From NCBI GenBank assembly GCA_040403075.1, contig JBBALJ010000009.1:1-57727 (forward strand): a stretch of DNA of 57,727 bases, read 5' to 3'. The notes beneath the pieces are model-generated. The model did no database searches. It saw only the letters and a list, made by a program, of their open reading frames with translations, and had not been told where the DNA came from. This DNA comes from RGVD01 sp040403075 (lineage in GTDB: Bacteria; Bacteroidota; Bacteroidia; UKL13-3). The first letter of the stretch is position 1; each line of letters opens with the position of its first letter. A program made the position numbers and the translations under genes. This document shows, piece after piece, positions 50,002 through 57,727 of the stretch.

Positions 50002-52845
50002 CTACATTCTGAATTTACGTAAATTGTAAGTCAATGTTATCATAAAATACTGTTTAAGTATGTTACTTCTTGTATCCTCAATATAGGTTTCAGTTACATT
50101 ACGACTTACATTGTTGTTTTGATCCAATAAGTCATAAACACTTAACTTAGCTTCAAGCGCTTGGCTTTTCAATAATTTATAAGCTAATGATGCATTGCAT
50201 AAAGTGAAATTTTGGTTGTATCCTTGGCTTAATCCAGTGTATAATGTTTGAGTTATATTGGTATTAAATACAATCTTTTTAAAAATCACATAATTCAGTT
50301 TTAAGCCAGCAGTATGATTGAAATAATTGTTGTTGGCTCCTTTTTGAATGGTATTTTCAACTATATTATAGGTACTGTTATAACTTATTGTAAAATCTAG
50401 AAATTCGCTCACATTGCTTGCAATGGTTATACCTTGATTTAAGTTGTAAGTATTTGCATAATTGGTTAAGTTGTTTATCAAACCAGGAGTTCTGCTATAG
50501 CTTAAACCCGCATTCACATTAATATTACTTTTAATAAACTTAAGAGGGAAGCCATATAATAAGTAAGCCCTTGCATTCCAATACCCATCTATGTTTATAG
50601 GTCTTGTTAACTGAGAGCCTCTCTTAACAACAATGTTATCAATCGTATCGCTTGAAGCAGGCAGAATGGTTTGGTTAGCAATATAATCTTGTGTCATTTG
50701 GCCATTTAAAAACATGAAGAAACTGGTTCCTTTGGCCATATTGGTGTGGCCAAATCTGGCCATAGCAAAGTGGGTATAATCTTGTCTAAGGTTGGCATTA
50801 CCTGTTGAAAGCAATACGGGGTTGCTATTGTTTACAACTGTTTGCAATTGCGAAATACTTGGTGCATTGGCAGAAGTTCTATAGTTGAATCGCAAATTGG
50901 TTGAACTCGAGAATTTATGATTCCATTGTAATTGAGGTAAAATATTTTCAAATGTTTTTTCAGTATTAAACGCGTAGGGGTATTGTTGTGTGCCTTTCAA
51001 ATGCGATTGTTGGGCATTTACAGTAGCCGTTAAGTTGGTGTTCTTGTAATTAAAAACATAGCTTAATCCACCTCTTTGAACCGTATAATCAAAGTTGTAT
51101 TTATTTGAAAGGTTTGTATCTAATTTAGTATACGCGATTTCTGTACTATCGTATCTTTTAGTGGTTTTATCACTTACATTATAGTTGTAGGAAGGACTGT
51201 AATTGATTTGAACTTGGCTGTATTTGCCAAAGGGCTCGGTATAACTAATATTACCAGAGTGCGTATAGCCGAATGTATTCTGTGTTGAGTTCTGATTATT
51301 TATAATGTTTGTGTCTAAACCTGAATTTGAAAATAGACTACTTGAAATAAGTTTTGAATAGCCCCATTTATCATTTATGTCTGTTCCATAGCTAAATGAA
51401 ATGGTTCTGCCATATTTAAGAAATTTATGACGATATAAAATTTCGTTTTTAAATGAATAACCATCACTTGCTGCAGTATTTAAGTTAGATGTTTTACTAA
51501 TAGCTTTGTCTCCTATACTATTACCTGCATTGGTTATTGAATTTGAACTATAGTTTTGGAAACTCAATCGAGGCGTTAGAATAATAGCATTGTTTGTATC
51601 TGGGTTGTATTCCAACCTAAAATTAATTCTATTATTTGTATTGGTAGAATTGTTTGAAGGGCTATTTTCATTATAAACCATACCGCTATCTTTTGAATTG
51701 AAATAGGTTCTTTTTAAGGTACTATTGCTTTCATTATTTATTTGATTGAAGAAATAGCTTCCAGTAACTTTTATTTGTTTGGTCCACTCATCAGTATAAT
51801 TAATTCCAATAGCATGGCTAGTTGCAATTCCGTTTTGTTGGTTTACCATAAAATTGCCTAGACCACTGCTTTGCAGCATATAGTTTGCAGCACCTGGTGG
51901 CATATTTCCTCCCATGCCACCCATACCACGCATTCCACCGCCACCACCCCTGTTTCCACCGCCACCACCCATAACACCCATCAAATCTTGCATACTGAAG
52001 TTTTGTTGATTGATGTTATTGCTGAAACCAAGAATAGAAACCCTTCTTTCTCCTTTAAAATAGTTATAGTTCAGACCTGAATTAAAGATGTCGGCAGGCT
52101 TGTTAAAATAACCTAATCCCCCATAGAATTTGCCAAATTGGCCTTCTGTTTTGCCACGTTTCGAGGTTATGTTAATGGTCTTCTGTGCATTTCCATCATC
52201 TACACCAGTAAAACGGGATTGGTCACTCATTCTGTCAAATACTTGTATTTTATCTACCATTTCAGCAGGCAAATTTCTAAGAGCCATAGAAGGATCATCA
52301 CCAAAAAATTCTTTACCATCTAATAGTACTTTTTGCACTTGTTCACCTTGGGCTTTTATTGTTCCGTTTTCATTTGTTACACCAGGCATTTTGGTAACCA
52401 AGTCTTCAACACTTGCATCTTTATGTGTTTTATAAGCAGCTGCATTATATTGAACCGTGTCACCTTTTTGTTCTACACGAATTTGTTTTGCATCAATATT
52501 TATATCTTTTAACTTTTCAGTTTTACTTGTCAATTGTACATTAAGCAGTTCGTTTTTATCACTTATTCCTAATCTTTTTATGTATGTGTTATAACCTAGA
52601 TAGTTATATTTAATTATGTAATATCCATTGGCTAAACCCTCAAAAATATATGAACCATCTGCATTACTTATTGTATTTGATTTCTTACTTGTATCAGGTA
52701 TGTGGATAAGGGTAATACTAACTCCGGGTAAATACATTTTATCGCTTGCATCAGATATTCTTCCATTGATTGAAAAAGACTGTGCTTTTGTGTTTAAATA
52801 TAAAATACTAATAAATAGAGCGAATAGTATGGTTTTTTTGTTCAT
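50002..52845 (-). CDS. TonB-dependent-receptor-like outer-membrane protein
   Basis: 947 residues. Signal peptide (MNKKTILFALFISILYLNTK, ending AQS), a carboxypeptidase-regulatory-like domain (about 23-105: GRISDASDKMYLPGVSITLI, DGSYIFEGLANGYYIIKYNY), then a plug (about 115-235: SVEDLVTKMPGVTNENGTIK, GKEFFGDDPSMALRNLPAEM) and a large beta-barrel to the end (MITLTYNLRKFRM). A Gly/Met-rich loop near 290-320 (MGGGGGNRGGGGGMRGMGG) stands out. It belongs to the Bacteroidota outer-membrane receptor group that often imports metals or oligomers. No SusD partner is adjacent, so it is not a classic polysaccharide locus. Ligand is unknown. Confidence 0.9.
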   Translation of the reverse strand: MNKKTILFALFISILYLNTKAQSFSINGRISDASDKMYLPGVSITLIHIPDTSKKSNTISNADGSYIFEGLANGYYIIKYNYLGYNTYIKRLGISDKNELLNVQLTSKTEKLKDINIDAKQIRVEQKGDTVQYNAAAYKTHKDASVEDLVTKMPGVTNENGTIKAQGEQVQKVLLDGKEFFGDDPSMALRNLPAEMVDKIQVFDRMSDQSRFTGVDDGNAQKTINITSKRGKTEGQFGKFYGGLGYFNKPADIFNSGLNYNYFKGERRVSILGFSNNINQQNFSMQDLMGVMGGGGGNRGGGGGMRGMGGMGGNMPPGAANYMLQSSGLGNFMVNQQNGIATSHAIGINYTDEWTKQIKVTGSYFFNQINNESNSTLKRTYFNSKDSGMVYNENSPSNNSTNTNNRINFRLEYNPDTNNAIILTPRLSFQNYSSNSITNAGNSIGDKAISKTSNLNTAASDGYSFKNEILYRHKFLKYGRTISFSYGTDINDKWGYSKLISSSLFSNSGLDTNIINNQNSTQNTFGYTHSGNISYTEPFGKYSQVQINYSPSYNYNVSDKTTKRYDSTEIAYTKLDTNLSNKYNFDYTVQRGGLSYVFNYKNTNLTATVNAQQSHLKGTQQYPYAFNTEKTFENILPQLQWNHKFSSSTNLRFNYRTSANAPSISQLQTVVNNSNPVLLSTGNANLRQDYTHFAMARFGHTNMAKGTSFFMFLNGQMTQDYIANQTILPASSDTIDNIVVKRGSQLTRPINIDGYWNARAYLLYGFPLKFIKSNINVNAGLSYSRTPGLINNLTNYANTYNLNQGITIASNVSEFLDFTISYNSTYNIVENTIQKGANNNYFNHTAGLKLNYVIFKKIVFNTNITQTLYTGLSQGYNQNFTLCNASLAYKLLKSQALEAKLSVYDLLDQNNNVSRNVTETYIEDTRSNILKQYFMITLTYNLRKFRM

Positions 52846-52955
52846 GAAATTACTTTAAAATAATAAAAAGCAAAGAAAAGGGATTAGTTTACATCTCAAT
52901 GATTTAAATGTAATTTTAATCAACAAACATGTTTTAATGCTAAATGTTTTTAAAC

Positions 52956-52986
52956 AAAAAGCGACCCGAATTTCGAGTCGCTTTTT
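52956..52986 (-). terminator. Rho-independent terminator after the universal stress gene
   Basis: aaaaagcgac (52956-52965) and gtcgcttttt (52977-52986) form a perfect ten-base stem with an 11-base loop. On the minus strand it ends in a T-tract. It is 21 bases after the universal stress protein stop and before the receptor gene. Confidence 0.85.
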
Positions 52987-53006
52987 ACTAAAAGGTTTAA
53001 ATAGTA

Positions 53007-53894
53007 TTATATAATAAATTCAGATTTGAATGTTTCGTGATTTGGGTTTACGCAGAAAATTGGAACATTTCCAGAATCATTTACAATTTGTTGAGGGTAA
53101 GTTTCAATAATGTATTCTCTGATTGATTTGTCTTCAGATTGTGTCATAATCATAATCAAATCTGCACCTATGGCTTCTGCATAATTTAAAGTAACTGAAG
53201 CAAAATCATCATTGTTGTCCATTATTTTTTCATCATATGCCACTCCATTTTCAGACAATAAATTTTTGATTTGGTTTAAATTAGCCATCATTTTGTTGTT
53301 TAAAAACTCATCGCTCATGCTATAAGTCAGTATGTGGATGGTTGATTTATATGCTTTCGCTAAATGTAAGGCCCATTTTACTTTTTGTTTCGACTCAGAG
53401 GTTAAATCTAAAGGGAAAACGATGTTTTTATAAGCATTAGGGTTTTTGTCATTTTTAACAACAATTACTGGAACCGTTGAATAGCTTATAACGCGAGATG
53501 CATTACTGCCTATGATACGCTCAACCCCGCTTGCACCATGCGTGCCCATGATGATACAATCGCAACCATACTCAGCCGCAGTATCAATAATGGTTTTATA
53601 AATCTTGCCAGATTTTGCAGCAGTCTTACAATCTACTCCATATTTGGTTTTGATTTCAGCCGCTTTTTCGTTTAATTTATGTAATAAGGCCTCTTTGGCT
53701 AATTCGTCTTTTGTGTCGTTTTTACTAAAACTAAATACAGAACTTAAAAAATCATCTTCCAAAATATTTACTAAAACCAAGTCATTATCAAAGTGTTTTG
53801 CCACTTGAGCTGCATGATTAAGAGCATTTAATGAGATTTCCGAAAAATCAACGGGAACCAACATGATATTTTTCTTTTTTTGAATGTTTTCCAT
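53007..53894 (-). CDS. Tandem universal stress protein
   Basis: 295 residues with two UspA folds (about 9-148 and 155-290). The first has the ATP-binding pattern in MGTHGASGVERIIGSNASRV (G-2x-G-9x-G-S/N) and opens IMLVPVDFSEISLNALNHAA. The second (IVFPLDLTSESKQKVKWALH) lacks a clear copy of that motif, so only the first half probably binds ATP. Such proteins respond to starvation, redox or envelope stress. Monocistronic, with its own promoter box and terminator. Confidence 0.93.
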   Translation of the reverse strand: MENIQKKKNIMLVPVDFSEISLNALNHAAQVAKHFDNDLVLVNILEDDFLSSVFSFSKNDTKDELAKEALLHKLNEKAAEIKTKYGVDCKTAAKSGKIYKTIIDTAAEYGCDCIIMGTHGASGVERIIGSNASRVISYSTVPVIVVKNDKNPNAYKNIVFPLDLTSESKQKVKWALHLAKAYKSTIHILTYSMSDEFLNNKMMANLNQIKNLLSENGVAYDEKIMDNNDDFASVTLNYAEAIGADLIMIMTQSEDKSIREYIIETYPQQIVNDSGNVPIFCVNPNHETFKSEFII

Positions 53895-53919
53895 GAAATA
53901 GTTTTTATTAATTTGCCTG

Positions 53920-53927
53920 CAAAGGTA
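53920..53927 (-). promoter_or_regulatory. -7 box for the universal stress gene
   Basis: On the minus strand this reads TACCTTTG, a full TAnnTTTG match, 26 bases before the ATG. The -33 element is not recognisable. Confidence 0.45.
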
Positions 53928-53973
53928 AACTTTTTAACGATATTGCCCTCCCTAAAATAATATAATATACCTA

Positions 53974-54861
53974 ATGATACATGTCATACCCGAATCTGAG
54001 TTAATTTTAAACGTAGATGGCTCAGTATATCACTTGAATTTACTACCCAAAGACCTAGCAGATGATATTATCTTAGTAGGCGATCCTGACAGGGTTGAGA
54101 AGGTTTCTGCTCATTTTGATAAAATAGAAATGAAGAAAGAAAAACGAGAGTTCATTACCCATACGGGTTATATTGGAAATAAGCGTATAAGTGTCCTTTC
54201 TACAGGCATTGGAACAGATAATATTGATATTGTTCTGAACGAAATTGATATGTTAAAAAACATTGATTTAGAGTCGCGGATGGTGAAAAAGGAATTGATT
54301 AAATGTAGAATATACCGTGTGGGCACTTCTGGTGCTTTACAAGCTGATATTCCCGTTGATTCATTGCTTATTTCAACGCATGGTATTGGTTTAGATGGGG
54401 TAATGAATTATTACCAAAGCCGAAAAGATTTGGATATTGAAAATCACATTGCTTCACAATTAGGTTATGATTTCATAACACCCTATTTAAGCTACGGGTC
54501 AAAAGCTTTGATAGATAAATTTGATAATAGCTTTGTGAGAGGTGCTACTGTTACATGCTGCGGTTTTTATGCCCCTCAAGGACGCATGATTAGAAAAAAC
54601 ATTGTAAGTGAAGATTTGGTGCAAAGACTTTCTAAATTGAATTTTTCAAACCTATCAAATAGACCTGAATTAAATGCAGTGCGTGTTACAAACTTTGAAA
54701 TGGAAACGGCTGCCATTTATGGCCTGAGTGCTTTGTTTGGCTTTGATGCCATATCTGTGAATGCCATAGTTGCCAATAGAATTACAAATAATTTTAGTAA
54801 GCAAGGTGCCAAAACCATTGAAAATGCAATTGTTAAAACCTTAGAAGTGATTTGTAAATAA
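53974..54861 (+). CDS. Nucleoside phosphorylase (uridine phosphorylase-like)
   Basis: 295 residues of the PNP/UDP family: ILVGDPDRVEKVSAHF, SVLSTGIGTDNIDIVLNEID, YRVGTSGALQADIPVDSLLI and TNFEMETAAIYGLSALFG with the ribose-binding Met-Glu. Splits nucleosides with phosphate; the closest pattern is uridine phosphorylase, though purine specificity cannot be excluded. It ends next to dprA, whose ATG follows the stop at once. Confidence 0.9.
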   Translation: MIHVIPESELILNVDGSVYHLNLLPKDLADDIILVGDPDRVEKVSAHFDKIEMKKEKREFITHTGYIGNKRISVLSTGIGTDNIDIVLNEIDMLKNIDLESRMVKKELIKCRIYRVGTSGALQADIPVDSLLISTHGIGLDGVMNYYQSRKDLDIENHIASQLGYDFITPYLSYGSKALIDKFDNSFVRGATVTCCGFYAPQGRMIRKNIVSEDLVQRLSKLNFSNLSNRPELNAVRVTNFEMETAAIYGLSALFGFDAISVNAIVANRITNNFSKQGAKTIENAIVKTLEVICK

Positions 54862-55965
54862 ATGAAGTCGGAACAACAACTTATTTATCAGATAGCTTTA
54901 ACGCTCATACCCAATATTGGAGATGTATTGGCTAAAAATCTTGTAAGTTATTGTGGAGGAGTTGAAGCTGTGTTTAAAGAGAAAAAAGCCAAACTCTTGA
55001 AAATACCTGGTATTGGTGAGTTTTCGGCAGATAGCATTGCAGATTTTAAAGCATTTGGTAGAGCAGAAGAGGAACTCAAATTTATTCAAAAACATAAAAT
55101 CAAACCCCTTTTTTATTTGGATGAGGCCTATCCATTCAGGTTAAAAGACATTTATGATTCGCCTTGTCTGATGTATTATTTGGGCAATGCCGATTTAAAT
55201 AACCTCAAAATTGTGTCTATTGTGGGCACAAGGAAAGCCAGCGAATATGGAAAGGTATTTACCGAAAACCTTGTGGCTGATTTGGCCGAACAAAATTGTT
55301 TAATCCTTAGTGGATTGGCATTGGGTATTGATGGCTATTCTCATAGGTCGGCTATTAAAAATAGCTTGTCTACTGTGGGGGTGCTTGCACATGGGTTGGA
55401 TAGGATATACCCTGCCACCCATAAAAAACTAGCTGCACAGATGCTTGAAAATGGAGGTTTATTAAGCGACTTTCCAAGTGGAACCATTCCAGATGCACCT
55501 AATTTCCCAAAGCGAAATCGCATAGTGGCAGGTATGTGCGATGTGCTTGTAGTGGTTGAAACAGCGTTAAAAGGAGGCTCAAGAATAACTGCTGAAATAG
55601 CCAATAGTTATAACAAAGACATCATGGCATTGCCGGGCAGGGTGAACGATGAATACTCAACAGGGTGTAACCATTTGATTAGGGTTAACAAAGCATCAGT
55701 GATTACTTGTGCCCAAGATTTGTTAGAATTGATGAATTGGCAATCTAGCACTGCTGTTAAGCCTAAGCAACAAATCCTTCCTTTGGATTTAGAACCGGAT
55801 GATATATTGATTGTAAACTACATTAAACAAAAAAATAAGATTGGTATTGATGATATTTCGTTTGATTTGCAAATGAATCAAAGCGAGGTGTTGATGCGAT
55901 TGCTACAAATGGAATTTAAAGGAATCGTGCGCTCATTGCCTGGTAAATTTTTTGAAATGATATAA
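54862..55965 (+). CDS. dprA: DNA-processing protein DprA
   Basis: 367 residues. Loads RecA on incoming single-stranded DNA during natural transformation. The N-terminus has helix-hairpin-helix/SAM-like segments (LTLIPNIGDVLAKNLVSYCG, KIPGIGEFSADSIADFKAFG). The Rossmann domain includes VGTRKASEYGKVF, SGLALGIDGYSHRSAI, GLDRIYPATH and KRNRIVAGMCDVLVVVE, then GGSRITAEIA. A C-terminal winged-helix-like DML1 segment (about 310-365) is present. Full length and intact. No other competence genes are in view. Confidence 0.97.
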   Translation: MKSEQQLIYQIALTLIPNIGDVLAKNLVSYCGGVEAVFKEKKAKLLKIPGIGEFSADSIADFKAFGRAEEELKFIQKHKIKPLFYLDEAYPFRLKDIYDSPCLMYYLGNADLNNLKIVSIVGTRKASEYGKVFTENLVADLAEQNCLILSGLALGIDGYSHRSAIKNSLSTVGVLAHGLDRIYPATHKKLAAQMLENGGLLSDFPSGTIPDAPNFPKRNRIVAGMCDVLVVVETALKGGSRITAEIANSYNKDIMALPGRVNDEYSTGCNHLIRVNKASVITCAQDLLELMNWQSSTAVKPKQQILPLDLEPDDILIVNYIKQKNKIGIDDISFDLQMNQSEVLMRLLQMEFKGIVRSLPGKFFEMI

Positions 55966-55977
55966 ACGAAAAGAATT

Positions 55978-57057
55978 ATGAAAAAAATATGGATTAGTTT
56001 GTTTGCTATGGTTTTGGGATTGCATATTGCTAATGCCAAACCAAAGAAGCCAAAGTATAAAAAACCTAAGAAGGTTATCTTTTTAATTGGCGATGGCATG
56101 GGATTGGCGCAAATTACAGGTGCTTTGGCCGACAATACCGCTGTAAATGCTTTTGAAAGATTTCCCGTAATTGGTTTGAGTAAAACAAAATCAGCAGATA
56201 ATTATGTTACAGATAGTGCTGCAGGAGCTACAGTTTTTTCTATTGGTAAGAAATCATACAACGGAGCTATAGGCGTTGATTCATTAGGCAAAGAGCATGA
56301 TGGATTGTTTGAAATGCTTAAAGACAATGGTTGGGGTACTGGGGTTGTTGTAACCTCTTCTGTAACACATGCTACACCTGCTTCGTTTTATGCGCATGTT
56401 GGTTCTCGTAAGTCTGAAGATGAAATTGCTGAATTTCTCATTCGTAACCATTGTGATATAGCAATTGGTGGTGGTATTAAATACTTTAAGGATAGAAAAG
56501 ACAAGCGTGATTTACTTGAAGAACTTAGAGAAAAAGGCTATACAACCATTGTTGATAGCAGTGAAATTAAACCTGTAGAAGCTAAGAAATTAATATATCT
56601 CCTTGCCTATGATGGCATGAAAAAAGAATCAGATGGTAGGGGAGATTACTTAAAGAAAGCCACTGAAATAGCCATAAATAATTTGTCTAAAAACGAAGAA
56701 GGTTATTTCTTAATGGTTGAAGGAAGTCAGATTGATTGGGGTGGACATGCCAACGATTTTCAGTACATGAAAGCAGAGTTATTGGACTTTAACCAAACAT
56801 TGAATGCAGTTTTGGATTATGCTGCAAAAGATGGAAATACCTTGGTGGTGGTTACAGCAGATCATGAAACCGGTGGCTTATCATTAATTGAAAACAAAGA
56901 AAACAAAAGTACTTTTAAGGTAAATTACAGCACAGGAGGACATTCAGGTATTATGGTGCCGGTTTTTGCTTTTGGTCCTGGTGCAGAGTTGTTTTCAGGT
57001 ATCTATGAAAACACTGAAATTCACTATAAGTTTAAGAAACTAATGCGTATAAAATGA
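55978..57057 (+). CDS. Alkaline phosphatase
   Basis: 359 residues with a signal peptide (MKKIWISLFAMVLGLHIANA) and a Lys-rich stretch at the mature start (KPKKPKYKKPKK). The PF00245-type metal and active sites are seen: Asp 39 in FLIGDGMG, the nucleophile Ser 80 in VTDSAAGAT, DWGGHAND, VVTADHETGG and a final His in TGGHSGIMVPV. Releases phosphate from organic esters in the periplasm. It is somewhat shorter than E. coli PhoA (about 450 mature residues), so an insert is missing. It follows dprA by 12 bases; the next gene overlaps its end by four. Confidence 0.93.
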   Translation: MKKIWISLFAMVLGLHIANAKPKKPKYKKPKKVIFLIGDGMGLAQITGALADNTAVNAFERFPVIGLSKTKSADNYVTDSAAGATVFSIGKKSYNGAIGVDSLGKEHDGLFEMLKDNGWGTGVVVTSSVTHATPASFYAHVGSRKSEDEIAEFLIRNHCDIAIGGGIKYFKDRKDKRDLLEELREKGYTTIVDSSEIKPVEAKKLIYLLAYDGMKKESDGRGDYLKKATEIAINNLSKNEEGYFLMVEGSQIDWGGHANDFQYMKAELLDFNQTLNAVLDYAAKDGNTLVVVTADHETGGLSLIENKENKSTFKVNYSTGGHSGIMVPVFAFGPGAELFSGIYENTEIHYKFKKLMRIK

Positions 57058-57299
57058 ACCTACCATTAATATTTGTATTGCTTCTTTCGGTAGTAATTAT
57101 TGTATATGTATTACTCCCTAAAATGAAATTAAGTCCCAATCAAATGACCTGGCTTAAAATGATTTTAGCAGCTTTATTGGCTTTGTTTCTAGCCTATGAT
57201 TTTTATAACAAGCAAAAGGATATAAAATTTGTTTTCTTCTTTGCGATTGCAGCTATCATGTTCCTATTGATAGGTTATAGAACCACAAGGAAGAGTTAG
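57054..57299 (+). CDS. Small membrane protein of unknown function
   Basis: 81 residues with three hydrophobic stretches (PLIFVLLLSVVIIVYVLL, WLKMILAALLALFLAYDF, FVFFFAIAAIMFLLIGY) and a basic tail. Its ATG overlaps the alkaline phosphatase stop by four bases (ATGA), which indicates coupling. I do not recognise a family. The position suggests a role tied to the phosphatase, without further evidence. Confidence 0.75.
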   Translation: MNLPLIFVLLLSVVIIVYVLLPKMKLSPNQMTWLKMILAALLALFLAYDFYNKQKDIKFVFFFAIAAIMFLLIGYRTTRKS

Positions 57300-57314
57300 T
57301 AAATTACTTGATGG

Positions 57315-57340
57315 CCTTTCCCCCTTTGAAGGGGGCAAGG
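57315..57340 (+). terminator. Hairpin after the alkaline phosphatase genes
   Basis: cccccttt-gaaggggg forms a strong stem (57320-57335), extended with one mismatch by cctt / aagg. It is 15 bases after the stop at 57299. The same kind of ccccctttgaaggggg word is, from memory, frequent in Bacteroidota intergenic DNA, so it may also be a dispersed repeat. Confidence 0.6.
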
Positions 57341-57399
57341 GGATGTATCTTATTATTAAAATTTAGATAAAATTTCAATCATACACATATTCTTTCTTT

Positions 57400-57424
57400 A
57401 ACTTTTTCCATTGCTGAAAAAGTT
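57400..57424. terminator. Second hairpin in the end region
   Basis: aactttttc (57400-57408) and gaaaaagtt (57416-57424) are perfect inverted copies around cattgct. It is AT-rich, followed by acaaaaaatctag, and could terminate transcription on either strand. Confidence 0.45.
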
Positions 57425-57727
57425 ACAAAAAATCTAGAAAAAAATATGCTTCCACGCACTGGCAGGATGCACGGCCCACATTTTTTTCAGCCCAACGCAC
57501 GCCTGCTATTTTAGCTATTATCTTGGCTTCGCGTTCGGATTGGCTTGTATTAAAAGGACTTTACAGCAAACGCCTCCGACATTCATAAAATCTGCCTGAA
57601 AATGTTTTTGGTTTTTTGTGGATGGTGGGTTTGTGCAAGCATACTTGAGTCATGCCTATCTTATTTACTATGAACCTGAGTTCGGGATAATAAAATGTTA
57701 ATTAAAATGTTTATAAATATTTGATAG

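Larger units (their letters stand above)
57300..57727. other. Gene-free end region with repeat-like DNA
   Basis: About 430 bases with no supportable frame. It has the hairpin at 57315-57340 and the stem at 57400-57424. A GC-richer block follows (57450-57600; words such as gcatcctgccagtgcgtgg on the minus strand) that looks like an interspersed repeat. No tRNA was seen. Confidence 0.5.

Noticed and set aside
52130..52435. Plus-strand frame of 101 codons within the receptor gene
   Set aside because: Antisense to the conserved plug domain, with no independent support.

Overview
The window is chromosomal DNA from a low-GC member of the Bacteroidota. Four things point there. Several secreted proteins end in the type A sorting domain of the type IX secretion system. 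The cytochrome oxidase locus carries a Bacteroidota-style subunit II and two subunit III proteins. Recognisable promoter elements follow the TTTG / TAnnTTTG pattern of this phylum. Translation starts follow A-rich tracts rather than Shine-Dalgarno sequences. I cannot place it below phylum. No rRNA, tRNA, CRISPR array, integrase or transposase was seen.

Layout. (1) 1-5584, minus strand: an envelope and housekeeping run ftsX - DUF3098 - uppP - truB - ribF - M23/LysM peptidase, then a secreted protein cut by the left edge. (2) 5641-8735: leuS with a well-formed promoter, a structured leader and a palindromic repeat inserted in frame. (3) 8824-24238: an accessory region. It holds a BetR-like regulator with three palindromic operator-like sites, a small XRE regulator, two outer-membrane proteins, two beta-propeller T9SS cargo proteins (one split by a frameshift in a G7 tract), a YiaA protein, a TPR-LuxR regulator, a large Ig/dockerin-like secreted protein and CsaA. 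(4) 24484-32611: the aerobic respiration operon coxB - coxA - ctaA - cyoE - two subunit III genes - subunit IV - SCO1 - DUF420. (5) 32680-40974: a BrkB-family membrane protein, an orphan NMT1-like binding protein, a BatA-type protein, two GNATs, mnmD, a secreted EEP hydrolase and a vWA protein. (6) 41008-46710: a GH16 laminarinase-like enzyme inserted between the vWA gene and its usual MoxR/chelatase ATPase partner, then AMP nucleosidase and a DUF5723 outer-membrane protein. (7) 46717-53894, minus strand: a CDF cation exporter with a response regulator and a three-PAS soluble histidine kinase, a TonB-type outer-membrane receptor and a tandem universal stress protein. (8) 53974-57299: nucleoside phosphorylase, dprA, alkaline phosphatase and a small membrane protein. 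The last 430 bases hold hairpins and repeat-like DNA but no gene.

How the genes work together. The oxidase operon is self-contained for building an aa3-type oxidase: structural subunits, heme O and heme A synthesis, and SCO-type copper delivery. The 8.8-24 kb block looks like surface display: regulators next to beta-barrels and large repeat proteins exported through Sec and, for at least two, T9SS. The most unusual items are the G7 frameshift right after a signal peptide, the palindromic element spliced into the leuS reading frame, the three matching operator-like sites, the duplicated TIG - seven-repeat propeller - cadherin-like architecture, and a perfect EF-hand loop in a DUF420 oxidase-assembly protein.
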